From Anaerolineae bacterium (lineage in GTDB: Bacteria > Chloroflexota > Anaerolineae > Promineifilales > Promineifilaceae): a stretch of 64,000 bases of DNA. This document shows positions 54,001 through 62,742 of the stretch, piece after piece. The notes beneath the pieces were generated by a model that had not been told where the DNA came from, did not search any database, and worked only from the letters and a program-made list of their open reading frames with translations. A program made the position numbers and the translations under genes. Numbering within the stretch: the first letter of the stretch is position 1; each line of letters opens with the position of its first letter. The DNA lies in the NCBI GenBank assembly GCA_023954475.1, contig JAMLHW010000016.1, forward strand, positions 51,309 through 115,308, read 5' to 3'.

Positions 54001-54123
54001 GAAGGCGGCCGAATTGTTAGTGAAGGTGCTGTTGCTTACCGCCAGTGTTGCACTATAAGTCCCGGAAGAGATGGCGCCACCCTTGTCGATAGCGGTATTG
54101 TTAGAGAAGGTGCTGTTGGTCAC
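51034..54123 (-). CDS. Giant surface protein, fragment 8
   Basis: 1,029 residues spanning the end of one module, one full CPSWTVTTAAELSDCI module, and a last module with a CTLREAINAANANADPSEI cap. It ends with a GWNMVSLPVLPADAS domain and the first part of a second GWNMIG domain. GWNM/YWLK domains are common just before the C-terminal anchor in Chloroflexota surface proteins. Confidence 0.7.
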   Translation of the reverse strand: MTNSTFSNNTAIDKGGAISSGTYSATLAVSNSTFTNNSAAFGGAIAQIADDTISVTTISNSTFSGNSATYGGAIYKYYGVVTVSNSTFSGNSAPNTGGIYAGTYHGTMTVSNSTFSGNLGGSIRDWGPYLAGNLFDAGATGDNCIIIDAIADNGYNLSDDASCGFSGTGSANNATLNLSALSVTPTPGQQVHTPTDPSDAIGAIPYGTTINNNGATLACNQTTTDQLGADRPITPATACTAGAVEVAMPPVCPSWTVTTAAELSDCINLANADESPGPTADTITLGANITLTAALPPIASAITLDGAHHVIDGGGSVRIFTVNSGGDFTVNQATLQNGSATEGAGIFNDGTLTVTDSTVSGNAIGVGGLGGGIHNAGVMMVTNSTFSGNTAGYASNGGGISNEGALTVTNSTFSDNNGGSSGGGIYNKSGGTLTVIRSTFSGNLTGSVGGGISNYSTATVTNSTFSGNSASNFGGGIYNDGPLTVTNSTFADNEATSGGGVQNYSTAHLAGTIFVAGPTGANCTNSGTLTDNGYNLSDDASCGFSGTSADNATLNLDVLADNGGPTWTHALLPGSDALNAIPYGATISNNGVLWTCNDADTFTDQRGVARPQGVGCESGAYELDTIQEGPDFIVNTDADTDDGLCSVLGQGIGNQDCTLREAINAANANADPSEIAFAGDYTITLTAQLPFIATEIIVNGAGRSVTVDGNNTHTALSVLPDSALTLNSLTLAHGYDMVINFGDLTVLNSTLRDGTGEVGGIYSGGSQLIVANSTFYNNQGTNTGAIQADGGTTVINNVTFSGNSGGLAGGMYTYFRAVTITNSIITNSTGGDCVTDGGSFSGSNNLIDDNAAGACSGVSSAAVTNLAATPADNGGDTHTIALLDGSNAIDAGDNATCEATDQRGMSRPFGDGCDIGAVEAQPMCSTIDIQTGWNMVSLPVLPADASVATLFPNTTSPAYAYQNGYVEVSVLELGQSYWLKFDADETVSVCGQSAPVSNSIAVSAGWNMIGIYDSSVAVGDITRLGRHHD

Positions 54124-54910
54124 CGTCAGCGTGCCACTGCTGTTGTAGATGCCGCCGCCGAAGCGGCAGAGCCGTTTTGCAGGGTAGCCTGATTGACGCT
54201 GAAATTGCCGGTCGAAGTAACATAGAAGAGTTGCACACTACCCCACCATCGATGAAGTGATTCGCGCCTTCCAGCGTAATCTCGCTCGTGACCTGCGGCA
54301 GGGCTGCGCTCAGCGTGATGTCCGCGCCCAGCGTGATGGTGTCGGCCGTGGGGCCGGGGCTTTCATTCGTATTCGCCAGGGTGATGCATTCGGCCAGTTC
54401 ATCAGCGGTCGTGACCGTCCAGGAGAGGCAGATGGGCGTCACTTCCACTGCGCCGGCTGTGCAATCATCCCCGCTGTTGATGGGACGTAACTCGCCGCGC
54501 TGGTCGGTGGAACTTTGGTCACAGGTCCAACTGGTGCCGTTATTGCTGATCATCGTGCCATTCGGGATCGCGCCAATGGCGTCGCTGCCCCCGCCAGGTA
54601 GGTGCGTCTGCGTGGGGCCGCCGTTATCGGCCAGCACACCCAAGGGCAGGGTGGCGTTCGTGGCCGAGCCGGCGCCGCCATCGGTGCAGGTAGCATCATC
54701 CGACAGGTTGTAGCCGTTGTCGTTGATGGCCCCAACGATGGCGCAGTTGTCGCCTGTGGCGCCGGCGGCAAAGAGATTCCCCGCCAGATGTACCGTGCCA
54801 TCGTAGTTGTGAACCCCGCCGCCAAAGTTGGCATTATTGCCGGAGAAGGTGTTGTTGGTTGCCGTCACCGTGCCAAATTCGTTAAAGATACCGCCGCCGG
54901 CGAATACCAT
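54101..54910 (-). CDS. Giant surface protein, fragment 7
   Basis: 269 residues: end of one module (LADNGGPTQTHLPGGGSDAI, STDQRGELRPINSGDD) and the cap of the next (ICLSWTVTTADELAECI). After FIDGG the frame is lost because the C-run at 54240 is one base shorter than in the sister repeat. Confidence 0.65.
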   Translation of the reverse strand: MVFAGGGIFNEFGTVTATNNTFSGNNANFGGGVHNYDGTVHLAGNLFAAGATGDNCAIVGAINDNGYNLSDDATCTDGGAGSATNATLPLGVLADNGGPTQTHLPGGGSDAIGAIPNGTMISNNGTSWTCDQSSTDQRGELRPINSGDDCTAGAVEVTPICLSWTVTTADELAECITLANTNESPGPTADTITLGADITLSAALPQVTSEITLEGANHFIDGGVVCNSSMLLRPAISASIRLPCKTALPLRRRHLQQQWHADGDQQHLL

Positions 54911-57900
54911 CGTTGCCAGAGAAGGTGCTGTTGGTCACCGTCAGCGTGCCGGCGGTGCCATAGGTGCTGATACCGCCGCCCGGGGCAGCCGTGTTGCCAG
55001 AAATGGTGCTGTCTGTCACCGTCAGTATGCCGTCATTGTAGATGCCGCCGCCGCTGTCAGTCGTGCTGTTGCCAGATAGGGTGCTGCCGGTCACCGTCAG
55101 CGTGCCGGCGTTGTAGATGCCGCCGCCCGCAGTGGCTGCGTAGTTGCCGGAAACAGTGCTGCTGGTCACGGTCATAGTGCCGTCATTGAAGATACCGCCG
55201 CCACTGGTCGCAGAGCCGTTTTGCAGGGTGGCCTGGTTGATGCTGAAGTTGCCGGTCGAAGTAACATTGAAGAGTTGCACACTACCCCCACCATCGATGA
55301 AGTGATTCGCGCCGTCCAGCGTGATCGCACTCGTGATCGGCGGCAGGGGACTGATGGTCAGCGTCGTCAAGTCGATGTTCCCCTCCAGTATGATGGTGTC
55401 TGGTCCGGCGCCGTTGGCGTTCGCTTCCGTGATACAGTTGTACAACTGATCGGCCGTCGCAATGGCCCAGGATGGGCAGAGTGGCAGCGCTACTTCGACC
55501 GCGCCGGCCGTACACGCGGTCAACACATTGATCGGCCGATCTGCGCCCAGTTGGTCGACAGTCGTCTGGTTACACGCCAGCGTCACGCCATTGTTGTTGA
55601 TCGTCGTTCCGTTCGGGATCACGCCAATGGCGTCACTTGGTTCATTGGGTGTGTGAACCTGTTGGCCCGGCGTGGGGGTAACGCTCAACGCGCTCAGGTT
55701 CAGCGTGGCGTTTGTCGCTGAGCCGGCGCCGCCGTTGGTGCAGGTGCCGTCATCCGAAAGGTTGTAGCCGTTGTCGATGAGCGTGCCGAAGACGTTGGTA
55801 CAGTTTTCACCACTTAGGCCAAGCGCAAAGACATTCCCCGCCAAATGCACCGTGCCGTTGCTGTTGTAGACACCGCCACCGCTGCCGGTAGCACTGTTGC
55901 CGGAGAAGGTGCTGTTGGTCATCGTCAGCGAGCCGTTGTTGTTGTAGACACCGCCGCCCAAGTCAGCGCTGTTGCCGGAGAAGGTGCTGTGGGTCACCGT
56001 CATCAGGCCAGTATTTACGATGCCGCCGCCGCTGTTGCCGGAGAAGGTACTGCTGGTCACCGTCAGCGTGCCGTAGGCATTGTAAATGCCGCCGCCGCCC
56101 AAGTCAGCGCTGTTACCAGAGAAGGTGCTGTGGGTCACCGTCAGCGTGCCGTTGTAATTGAAGATGCCGCCACCGCCCAAGTCAGCGCTGTTGCCGGAGA
56201 AGGTGCTGTTAGTCACCGTCATCAGGCCAGTGTCGTTGTAGATGCCACCGCCTTCGATGGCAGAGCCGTTTTGCAGCGTAACCTGGTTGACGGTGAAGTC
56301 GCCGGTCGAAGCTGTCGAAGAGTCACTTTTACTGCCCCCACCATCAACGGCGTAGCCCGCGCCTTCCAGCGTGATCGCGCTCGTGATCTGCGGCAGGGCT
56401 GTGGTCAGGGTGATGCTCGCGCCCAGCGTGATCGTGTCGGCCGTGGGGCTGGGGCTTTCGTTGTTGTTCGCCAGGGTGATGCATTCGGCCAGTTCATCAG
56501 CGGTCGTGACCGTCCAGGAGAGGCAGATGGGCGTCACTTCCACTGCGCCGGCTGTGCAATCATCCCCGCTGTTGATGGGACGTAACTCGCCGCGCTGGTC
56601 GGTGGAACTTTGATCACAGGTCCAATTGGCGCCGTTGTTGCTGAGCATCGTGCCATTCGGGATCGCGCCAATCGCGTCGCTGCCCCCGCCGGGCAGATGC
56701 GTCTGCGTGGGGCCGCCGTTATCCGCCAGCGCGCCCAAAGGCAGGGTGGCATTCGTGGCCGAGCCGGCGCCGCCATTGGTGCAGGTAACATCATCCGACA
56801 GGTTGTAGCCGTTGTCAACGAGCGTGTCGAAGTTGGCGCAGTTAGCGCCACTCAGGCCAGCCGCAAAGATACTCCCCGCCAGATGCACCGTGGCGCCGCT
56901 GTTGTAGACACTACTGCCGTCGGTCGCACTGTTGTCGGAGAAGGTGCTGTTGATGATAGTCAGCGTGCCGGAATAGCCGTCGATGCCACCACCATAGTAC
57001 GCGCTGTTGCCGGAGAGGGTGCTGTTGGTGATAGTCAGCGTGCCGCTGTTGTCGATGCCTCCACCGTAATCATCGGCGCTGTTGCCGGAGAGGGTGCTGT
57101 TGGCGATGCTCAGCGTGCCGGTGTTGTTGATGCCGCCACCGACGTCAGTGGCGCTATTGCCAGAGAACGTGCTGTTGTTCACCGCCAGCGTACCATCGTT
57201 GTTGATGCCGCCGCCGGAGGAGGCAGTGCCGTTCTGCAGGGTGGCCTGGTTGACGCTGAGATTACCAGTCCCGGCCACATAGAAGAGTTGCACACTATTC
57301 GCGCCATCGATGAACTGATTCGCGCCTTCCAGCGTGATCTCACTCGTGATCTGCGGCAGGGCTGTGGTCAGGGTGATACTCGCGCCCAGCGTGATCGTGT
57401 CGGCCGTGGGGCTGGGGCTTTCGTTGGCATTCGCCAGGGTGACGCAGTCGGCCAGTTCATCAGCGGTCGTGACCGTCCAGGAGAGGCAGACCGGCGGCAG
57501 TGCGACTTCAACTGCGCCTGCCGTACATGCGGTCGCCAGCGTGACCGGGCGTGCCACGCCCCGCTGGTCGGTGAAGGTATCCGCCTCATTGCAGCTCCAA
57601 CTTGTGCCATTGTTGCTGATCGTCGTGCCATTCGGGATCACGCCAATGGCGTTGCTGCCCGCGCCGGGCAGATGGGTCCATGTGGGGCCGCCGTTGTTCG
57701 CCAGCACGCCCAGGTTCAAGATGGCATTGTCAGCAGAGCCTGATGCGCCCGATTCATCGAAGCCACAGGAGTCGTCATCCGACAGGTTGTAGCCGTTGTC
57801 ATTGAGCGTGCCGCTGATGTTGACGCAGTTATTACCACTGGCACTATTTGCAAAGATTGTCCCCGCCAGATGCGCCGTGCCAAGCCTGTTGTAGACACCG

Positions 57901-58508
57901 CCGCCGCTGTTGGTCGCCGAGTTGTCGGCGAAGGTACTGTTGGTCAGCGTCAGCGTGCCATAGTTGTTGTAGATGCCGCCGCCGCTATCGTCGACTGAGT
58001 TGTCGGAGAGAGTGCTGTTGGTCACCGTCAGCGTGCCAGGGAAGTTGTTGTAGATGGCGCCGCCGCCACCGCCGCCGAGCCATTCAGCCCTGTTGCCGAA
58101 GAAAGTGCTGTTGGTCACTGTCGCCGTGTCAGACCAGTTGGAGATGCCGCCGCCGTAGTTAGCACTGTTGCCGGAGAAGGTGCTGTTGGCCACCGTCAGC
58201 GGGCCGTCATTGTCATTGCTGATACCGCCGCCAAAAGCGATTGCGGAGTTGTCGGCGAAGATGCTGTTGGTCACCGTCAGCGTGCCAGTGTAGTTGTAGA
58301 TGGCGCCGCCGCTATCCTCGGACAAGTTGCCGGAGAGGGTGCTGTTGGTCACCGTTAGCATACCATTGTTGTAGATGCCGCCGCCATTGGTGGCAAAGCC
58401 ATTTTGCAGGGTAGCATTGTTGACGGTGAAGCCGCCGCCCGAATTCACATAGAAGATCCGCCTACTGTTACCATCGATGGCACCTTCTACTGCCTTCCGT
58501 AATCGCAC
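54882..58508 (-). CDS. Giant surface protein, fragment 6
   Basis: 1,208 residues and the longest intact stretch, with three complete modules and parts of two more (caps VCLSWTVTTADELADCV, ICLSWTVTTADELAECI, LCPSWAIATADQLYNCI). It is the best stretch for defining the module: cap, strand-rich start, six to nine STFSGNSA-type coils, NGYNLSDD knot and DQRG end. Confidence 0.75.
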   Translation of the reverse strand: MRLRKAVEGAIDGNSRRIFYVNSGGGFTVNNATLQNGFATNGGGIYNNGMLTVTNSTLSGNLSEDSGGAIYNYTGTLTVTNSIFADNSAIAFGGGISNDNDGPLTVANSTFSGNSANYGGGISNWSDTATVTNSTFFGNRAEWLGGGGGGAIYNNFPGTLTVTNSTLSDNSVDDSGGGIYNNYGTLTLTNSTFADNSATNSGGGVYNRLGTAHLAGTIFANSASGNNCVNISGTLNDNGYNLSDDDSCGFDESGASGSADNAILNLGVLANNGGPTWTHLPGAGSNAIGVIPNGTTISNNGTSWSCNEADTFTDQRGVARPVTLATACTAGAVEVALPPVCLSWTVTTADELADCVTLANANESPSPTADTITLGASITLTTALPQITSEITLEGANQFIDGANSVQLFYVAGTGNLSVNQATLQNGTASSGGGINNDGTLAVNNSTFSGNSATDVGGGINNTGTLSIANSTLSGNSADDYGGGIDNSGTLTITNSTLSGNSAYYGGGIDGYSGTLTIINSTFSDNSATDGSSVYNSGATVHLAGSIFAAGLSGANCANFDTLVDNGYNLSDDVTCTNGGAGSATNATLPLGALADNGGPTQTHLPGGGSDAIGAIPNGTMLSNNGANWTCDQSSTDQRGELRPINSGDDCTAGAVEVTPICLSWTVTTADELAECITLANNNESPSPTADTITLGASITLTTALPQITSAITLEGAGYAVDGGGSKSDSSTASTGDFTVNQVTLQNGSAIEGGGIYNDTGLMTVTNSTFSGNSADLGGGGIFNYNGTLTVTHSTFSGNSADLGGGGIYNAYGTLTVTSSTFSGNSGGGIVNTGLMTVTHSTFSGNSADLGGGVYNNNGSLTMTNSTFSGNSATGSGGGVYNSNGTVHLAGNVFALGLSGENCTNVFGTLIDNGYNLSDDGTCTNGGAGSATNATLNLSALSVTPTPGQQVHTPNEPSDAIGVIPNGTTINNNGVTLACNQTTVDQLGADRPINVLTACTAGAVEVALPLCPSWAIATADQLYNCITEANANGAGPDTIILEGNIDLTTLTISPLPPITSAITLDGANHFIDGGGSVQLFNVTSTGNFSINQATLQNGSATSGGGIFNDGTMTVTSSTVSGNYAATAGGGIYNAGTLTVTGSTLSGNSTTDSGGGIYNDGILTVTDSTISGNTAAPGGGISTYGTAGTLTVTNSTFSGNDGIRRRRYL

Positions 58509-59157
58509 TCGTGATCTGCGGCAGGGCTGTGGTCAGGGTGATGTTTGCGCCCAGCGTGATCGTATCGGCCGTTGGGCCGGGGCTTTCGTTGGCATTCGCC
58601 AGGGTGATGCAGCCGGCCAGCTCATCGGCGCTTGTGACCGCCCAGGACGCCGGGCAGAGCGTTTCGTTGGTAAAGGTGCATTGCACCGACTCGCCCGCGC
58701 CAACTTCGACCGACAGGGTGTCATCGGTCAGGCTGAAACTGCCGCCGGCTCCGGTACAGGTGGCGCCGGTCAGGCCCCAGCCGCTCAATCCCGCCTCGGT
58801 GACAGCATAAGTACCGGGGGCCACATTGAAGGTGATGCCGGCATTGACCCCATCGCCGTCGTCGGGCACGGCGTCATCGAGGGTAAAGGAGTCATCTAAC
58901 GTGTAAACGGTTCCCGCGCCGCTAAAGCTATTGGTGAAGTTGCCCGATGTCCCAGAGCCGGCGCCACTGGTGACCAGATAGTAGACTCTGCCGGCGGAAA
59001 TGGTTGCTGATTTGAGAGGTGTTGGTGGTAAACCCGTCATCATCGCCATCGAGGTAGTTGTTACATTGATCAATCGGGCTAAAGCTATCTTGATAGAGAT
59101 GAATATAGCCATTGTAGTTTTGCTCGCTGAATAAATCGTAGCCGCCGCTGGTATCAA
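58468..59157 (-). CDS. Giant surface protein, fragment 5 (prealbumin-like domain)
   Basis: The in-frame part holds a SpaA/prealbumin-like fold (FNVAPGTYAVTEAGLSGWGL, then ESVQCTFTNE) and the cap of the following module (LCPASWAVTSADELAGCI). Frames change at both ends (near 59010 and 58500). Confidence 0.6.
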   Translation of the reverse strand: MIPAAATIYSASKTTMAIFISIKIALARLINVTTTSMAMMTGLPPTPLKSATISAGRVYYLVTSGAGSGTSGNFTNSFSGAGTVYTLDDSFTLDDAVPDDGDGVNAGITFNVAPGTYAVTEAGLSGWGLTGATCTGAGGSFSLTDDTLSVEVGAGESVQCTFTNETLCPASWAVTSADELAGCITLANANESPGPTADTITLGANITLTTALPQITSAITEGSRRCHRW

Positions 59158-60049
59158 CTACAAAGGCCTGTACATGGTAGCGTGTGGAAACGGTGGAGAG
59201 GGTGCAGGTTGGTCCTTCATTCGGCCGCGTCCAGAATGGCCTGCCGCTTGTGGTGCCACTGTAATCTTCCAGCGGCGCGGAATTGACGGTGAAGTCGAAG
59301 TCGGTGCCAATAGCGGGAGTGGCATCCTTGATGATGGTCAGGTTGGCATAGTTCGGGATTGCTTCCACCGCTCCGCTGGTGCAGGCTGTCCCCGCGATCA
59401 CGGGGCGGGTCTTGCCGGTTTGATCGGTTGCGCTGCTGTTACAAGCCAGGGTCACGCCGCTGTTGCTCAATGTGACACCATTGGGGATGGCGCCAATCGC
59501 ATCATTGGGATAATCGGGCAGGTGGGTTTGGGTAGAGCCACCGTTGTCGGCCAGCGGCCTCAGGTTTAGGGTGGCATTGGCCGCCGAGCCGGTGCCGCTG
59601 TTGGTGCAAGTCGCATCGTCCGACAGATTGTAGCCGTTGTCGTTGAGGATGCCAGAGGCGTTGGCCTGACAGTTGTCGCCCTGGGCGCCCGCCGCAAAGA
59701 TATTGCCGGCCAAATGCAGCGTACCGCTAAAATTGTAGATGCCGCCGCCGCTGTTGGCCGCCGAGTTACCGGAGAAGGTGTTGTAGGTCGCGATCAGGGT
59801 TTTAAACGCACTGTTACGGATTCCACCCCCAAAGACTGTTGCGCTGTTGCCGGAAAAGGTGTTGGCACTCACCGTGGCGGTGCCGTTGTTGTCGAGGCCA
59901 CCGCCGCTGTTGCCGGCGGTGTTGGCGGAGAACGTGCTGTGGGTCACCGTCAGCACGGCCTGGTTGTTCATGATGCCGCCGCCGGAGAAGGTTGCGGCGT
60001 TGCCGGAAAAGGTGCTTTCGGCTACCGTCGCCCGGCCGTTATTATACAT
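58928..60049 (-). CDS. Giant surface protein, fragment 4
   Basis: 373 residues of STFSGN coils, an NGYNLSDDATC knot, a DQTGKTRPV end, and then a non-repeat region (NLTIIKDATPAIGTDFDFTV) that begins a DUF11/prealbumin-like insertion unlike the other modules. Confidence 0.65.
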   Translation of the reverse strand: MYNNGRATVAESTFSGNAATFSGGGIMNNQAVLTVTHSTFSANTAGNSGGGLDNNGTATVSANTFSGNSATVFGGGIRNSAFKTLIATYNTFSGNSAANSGGGIYNFSGTLHLAGNIFAAGAQGDNCQANASGILNDNGYNLSDDATCTNSGTGSAANATLNLRPLADNGGSTQTHLPDYPNDAIGAIPNGVTLSNSGVTLACNSSATDQTGKTRPVIAGTACTSGAVEAIPNYANLTIIKDATPAIGTDFDFTVNSAPLEDYSGTTSGRPFWTRPNEGPTCTLSTVSTRYHVQAFVVDTSGGYDLFSEQNYNGYIHLYQDSFSPIDQCNNYLDGDDDGFTTNTSQISNHFRRQSLLSGHQWRRLWDIGQLHQ

Positions 60050-60113
60050 GCCGCCGCCCTGGTAAGTTTGGGTGTTGCCGGCAAAGCGGCTGTTCGCAAC
60101 GGTCAGTGTGCTA

Positions 60114-60527
60114 TCAGGCGTTCATGGATGCCGCCGCCGTTATTACTGGCCGAGTTGCCGGTGGCGTGCTGTCGGTGACCGTCAGTGTGCCGCCATTGTT
60201 ATAGATGCCGCCGCCGTCGGCCGCGAAGCCGTTTTGCAGGGTAGCCTGGTTGACGGTGAGATTGCCGGTCGAACCGACATAGAAGAGACGCACACTGTCG
60301 CCGCCATCGATGGCGTGGCCGGCGCCCTCCACCACAATCGTGCTGGTGACGTTCGGGAGGGGGCTGGTGGCCAGGTCGGTCAGGTCGATGTCCGCGCCCA
60401 GGGTGATGGTGTCCAGGTTCGCCCCGTTGTTGTTGGCCGTAGTGATGCAGTATGACAGTTCATCGGCCGTTGTGGGCGTCAGGAGGGGCAGGCGGTACCA
60501 CTTCAACCGCGCCGGCGGTGCAGTCAT
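60114..60527 (-). CDS. Giant surface protein, fragment 3
   Basis: Module cap TTADELSYCITTANNNGANL and first coils. Both ends are out of frame with the neighbouring fragments. Confidence 0.55.
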   Translation of the reverse strand: MTAPPARLKWYRLPLLTPTTADELSYCITTANNNGANLDTITLGADIDLTDLATSPLPNVTSTIVVEGAGHAIDGGDSVRLFYVGSTGNLTVNQATLQNGFAADGGGIYNNGGTLTVTDSTPPATRPVITAAASMNA

Positions 60528-60705
60528 CGCCGCCGGTGATGGGGCGAGCTGTTCCCCGCTGGTCAGTGGCGGTCTGGTTGCAGGTGCAGGTGGTGCCGTT
60601 GTTGCTGATGGTGGTGCCGTTGGGGATCAGGCCAATGGTGCCACTGCCGGCACCGGGCAGATGGTCAGCGTAGGGCGCGTTATCTGCCAGATCACCGAGG
60701 TTCAA
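60460..60705 (-). CDS. Giant surface protein, fragment 2
   Basis: 81 residues covering a module end (ATDQRGTARPITGGDD). It overlaps fragment 3 in another frame; the true reading switches near 60480, where the usual CPSWTVTT cap has lost bases. Confidence 0.5.
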   Translation of the reverse strand: MNLGDLADNAPYADHLPGAGSGTIGLIPNGTTISNNGTTCTCNQTATDQRGTARPITGGDDCTAGAVEVVPPAPPDAHNGR

Positions 60706-60853
60706 GGAGTGGCGTTTATGTCTGAACCGACGCCACTGAAGCCACAGCTCGCGTCATCCGACAGGTTGTAGCCGTTGTCAATGAGCGTGCCGCCGATGGT
60801 GCAGTTGGCACCACTACCCCCAACCGCAAAAATATTCCCCGCCAGATGCGCCG

Positions 60854-62677
60854 TCACGCCGCCGTTGAATAGACCGCCCCGGTGTTGCCGGAAAAGGTGC
60901 TGCTGGTCAGCGTTAGCGCGCCTACGTTTGCGATACTGCCGAAGCCGGCGCTGTTGCCGGAGAAGGTGCTGTTGGTCACCGTCATGACGCTCTCAAAGTT
61001 GTAAATGCCGCTGCCGTAATTGGCGCTGTTGCCGGAGAAGGTGCTGTTGGTCACCGTCACGGCGCCTTCAAAGCTGTAAATGCCGCCGCCATTCTCTGCG
61101 CTATTGCCGGAGAGGGTGCTGTTGCTAACCGTCAGCGTACCACCCTCGTTGTAGATGCCGCCGCCCAGATCGCCGCTCGCGTTACCATTGCGGAGCGTGG
61201 CCTGGTTGATGGTGAAATTGCCTGCGACGACATAGAAGATGCGGTAGGTGTCGGCGCCGTCCACGGCGTAGCCCGCGCCTTCGAGCGTGATCGCACTCGT
61301 GATCAGTGGCAGGGCTGCGTTCAGGGTGATGTCCGCGCCGAGGGTGATGGTGTCGGCGGTGGGGTTAGGGCTTTCGTTGGCATTCGCCAGGGCGATGCAC
61401 TCGGATAACTCAGTAGCGGTCGTGACCGTCCAGGACGGGCAGACAGGGACCACTTCCACCGCGCCGGCGGTGCAGTCATCGCCGCTATTGATGGGACGTA
61501 ACTCGCCGCGCTGGTCGGTGGAACTTTGATCGCAGGTCCAATTGACGCCGTTGTTGCTGATCGTCGTCCCATTCGGGATGGCGCCAATGGCATCGCTGCC
61601 CAGCGCGGGCAGATGGGTCAGCGTGGGGCCGCCGTTATCCGCCAGATCACCCAGGGCCAGCGTGGCGTTATTTGCTGAGCCGCTGCCGCTGAAGCTACAA
61701 CTGGCGTCATCCGACAAGTTGTAGCCATTGTTGGTGATCGTGCCGCCGTTGTTCGAGCAGTTACCACCATTTAGACCAGCCACAAAGATGGTCGCTGCCA
61801 GATGCGCGGTGCCGTAATTTTTGACACCGCCTCCGTTGTTGGTCGACAAGTTACCGGAGAAGGTGCTGTTGCTCACCGTCAGCATATCATCGTTGTAGAT
61901 GCCGCCGCCCTCGACAGTAGCCGTGTTGCCGGAAAAGGTGCTGTTGATCACCGTCACCGTATTGGTGTTGATGAAGCCGACGTTGTTGTAGATGCCGCCG
62001 CCTCTGCCAGTAGCCGTGTTGCCGGAGAAGGTGCTGTTGATCACCGTCACCGGACCGACACTATTGGTACTGTTGAGGATGCCGCCGCCGTTGATCGCTG
62101 AGTTGCCGGAGAAGGTGCTGTTGGTCACCGTCAGCGCAGCCTTGTTGTAGACACCGCTGCCATAATCGCCAGCGTTGGCGGAAATGATGCTGTTGGTCAC
62201 CGCCAACGTGCCATTGTTGTTGTAGATGCCGCCGCCCCAGGTAGCACTGTTGCCGGAGACGGTGCTGTTGGTCACCGTCAGCAGGCCATTGTTGTAGATG
62301 CCGCCGCCGTTGGCGTTGGAGCCATTTTGCAGGGTGGTCTGGTTGACCGTGAGGTTGCCCGCAGTGCCAACGTTGAAAATCTGCCTGCTATTGGCGCCAT
62401 CAATGAAGTAGCCCGCGCCCTCTACCACAATCGTGCTTGTGACCTGTGGCAGGGCTGCGTTCAGGGTGATGTCCGCGCCGAGGGTGATGGTGTCCAGCCC
62501 CGCGCCGTTGGCGTTGGCGGCGGTGATGCAGTCGGCCAGCTCTGTTGTCGTCGTGACTGTGGCGGGGAGGGTGCAGCTTTGCGGGATCTGAGGGGCCGCA
62601 GCGACGCGGTCGGGAAATATGCCGATATAGGCAAGCAAGCCCAAGCCGAGGATACAGATCATCGTCAGTCGTTTCAT
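60854..62677 (-). CDS. Giant surface protein, fragment 1 (signal peptide and first two modules)
   Basis: Starts with a signal peptide (MKRLTMICILGLGLLAYIGI). ATG 62677 has AGGAAC 11 nt upstream; ATG 62716 would add MNKRLKLTRNTST. Two modules follow with caps TTTTELADCITAANANGAGL and SWTVTTATELSECIALANAN. The frame breaks near 60870, at a coil where GNTGAV replaces the expected GGG turn. Confidence 0.75.
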   Translation of the reverse strand: MKRLTMICILGLGLLAYIGIFPDRVAAAPQIPQSCTLPATVTTTTELADCITAANANGAGLDTITLGADITLNAALPQVTSTIVVEGAGYFIDGANSRQIFNVGTAGNLTVNQTTLQNGSNANGGGIYNNGLLTVTNSTVSGNSATWGGGIYNNNGTLAVTNSIISANAGDYGSGVYNKAALTVTNSTFSGNSAINGGGILNSTNSVGPVTVINSTFSGNTATGRGGGIYNNVGFINTNTVTVINSTFSGNTATVEGGGIYNDDMLTVSNSTFSGNLSTNNGGGVKNYGTAHLAATIFVAGLNGGNCSNNGGTITNNGYNLSDDASCSFSGSGSANNATLALGDLADNGGPTLTHLPALGSDAIGAIPNGTTISNNGVNWTCDQSSTDQRGELRPINSGDDCTAGAVEVVPVCPSWTVTTATELSECIALANANESPNPTADTITLGADITLNAALPLITSAITLEGAGYAVDGADTYRIFYVVAGNFTINQATLRNGNASGDLGGGIYNEGGTLTVSNSTLSGNSAENGGGIYSFEGAVTVTNSTFSGNSANYGSGIYNFESVMTVTNSTFSGNSAGFGSIANVGALTLTSSTFSGNTGAVYSTAA

Positions 62678-62742
62678 GGTAGAAGTGTTCCTGGTGAGTT
62701 TAAGGCGTTTGTTCATGGGTAATTTTCCAATAACGGTATCTG

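Larger units (their letters stand above)
50311..62677 (-). pseudogene. Giant choice-of-anchor/beta-helix surface protein gene, broken by about ten frameshifts
   Basis: From a signal-peptide start (ATG 62677; ATG 62716 is an alternative) to a C-terminal membrane segment and Arg tail, one protein of about 4,100 residues can be followed through overlapping minus-strand frames. About ten modules repeat, each with a CPSWTVTTADELADCI-like cap, a DTITLGA strand, FIDGG, Chlamydia-Pmp-like turns (TVTNSTFSGNSA, GGGIYN), an LAGNIFA segment, a NGYNLSDDASCGF knot and a DQRGxxRP end. Frame changes fall near 60870, 60710, 60480, 60130, 60080, 59010, 58500, 54900, 54240, 54160, 51050 and 50900. At 54240 a run of four C replaces the five C of the paralogous repeat at 55284. 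Genes elsewhere in the window are intact. Confidence 0.8.

Noticed and set aside
51334..62101. Many long plus-strand frames (for example 51334-52401, 56610-57743) antisense to the giant gene
   Set aside because: They have repetitive Val/Ala/Gly-rich composition that mirrors the minus-strand repeat protein and have no ribosome-binding sites. They are by-products of the repeats.
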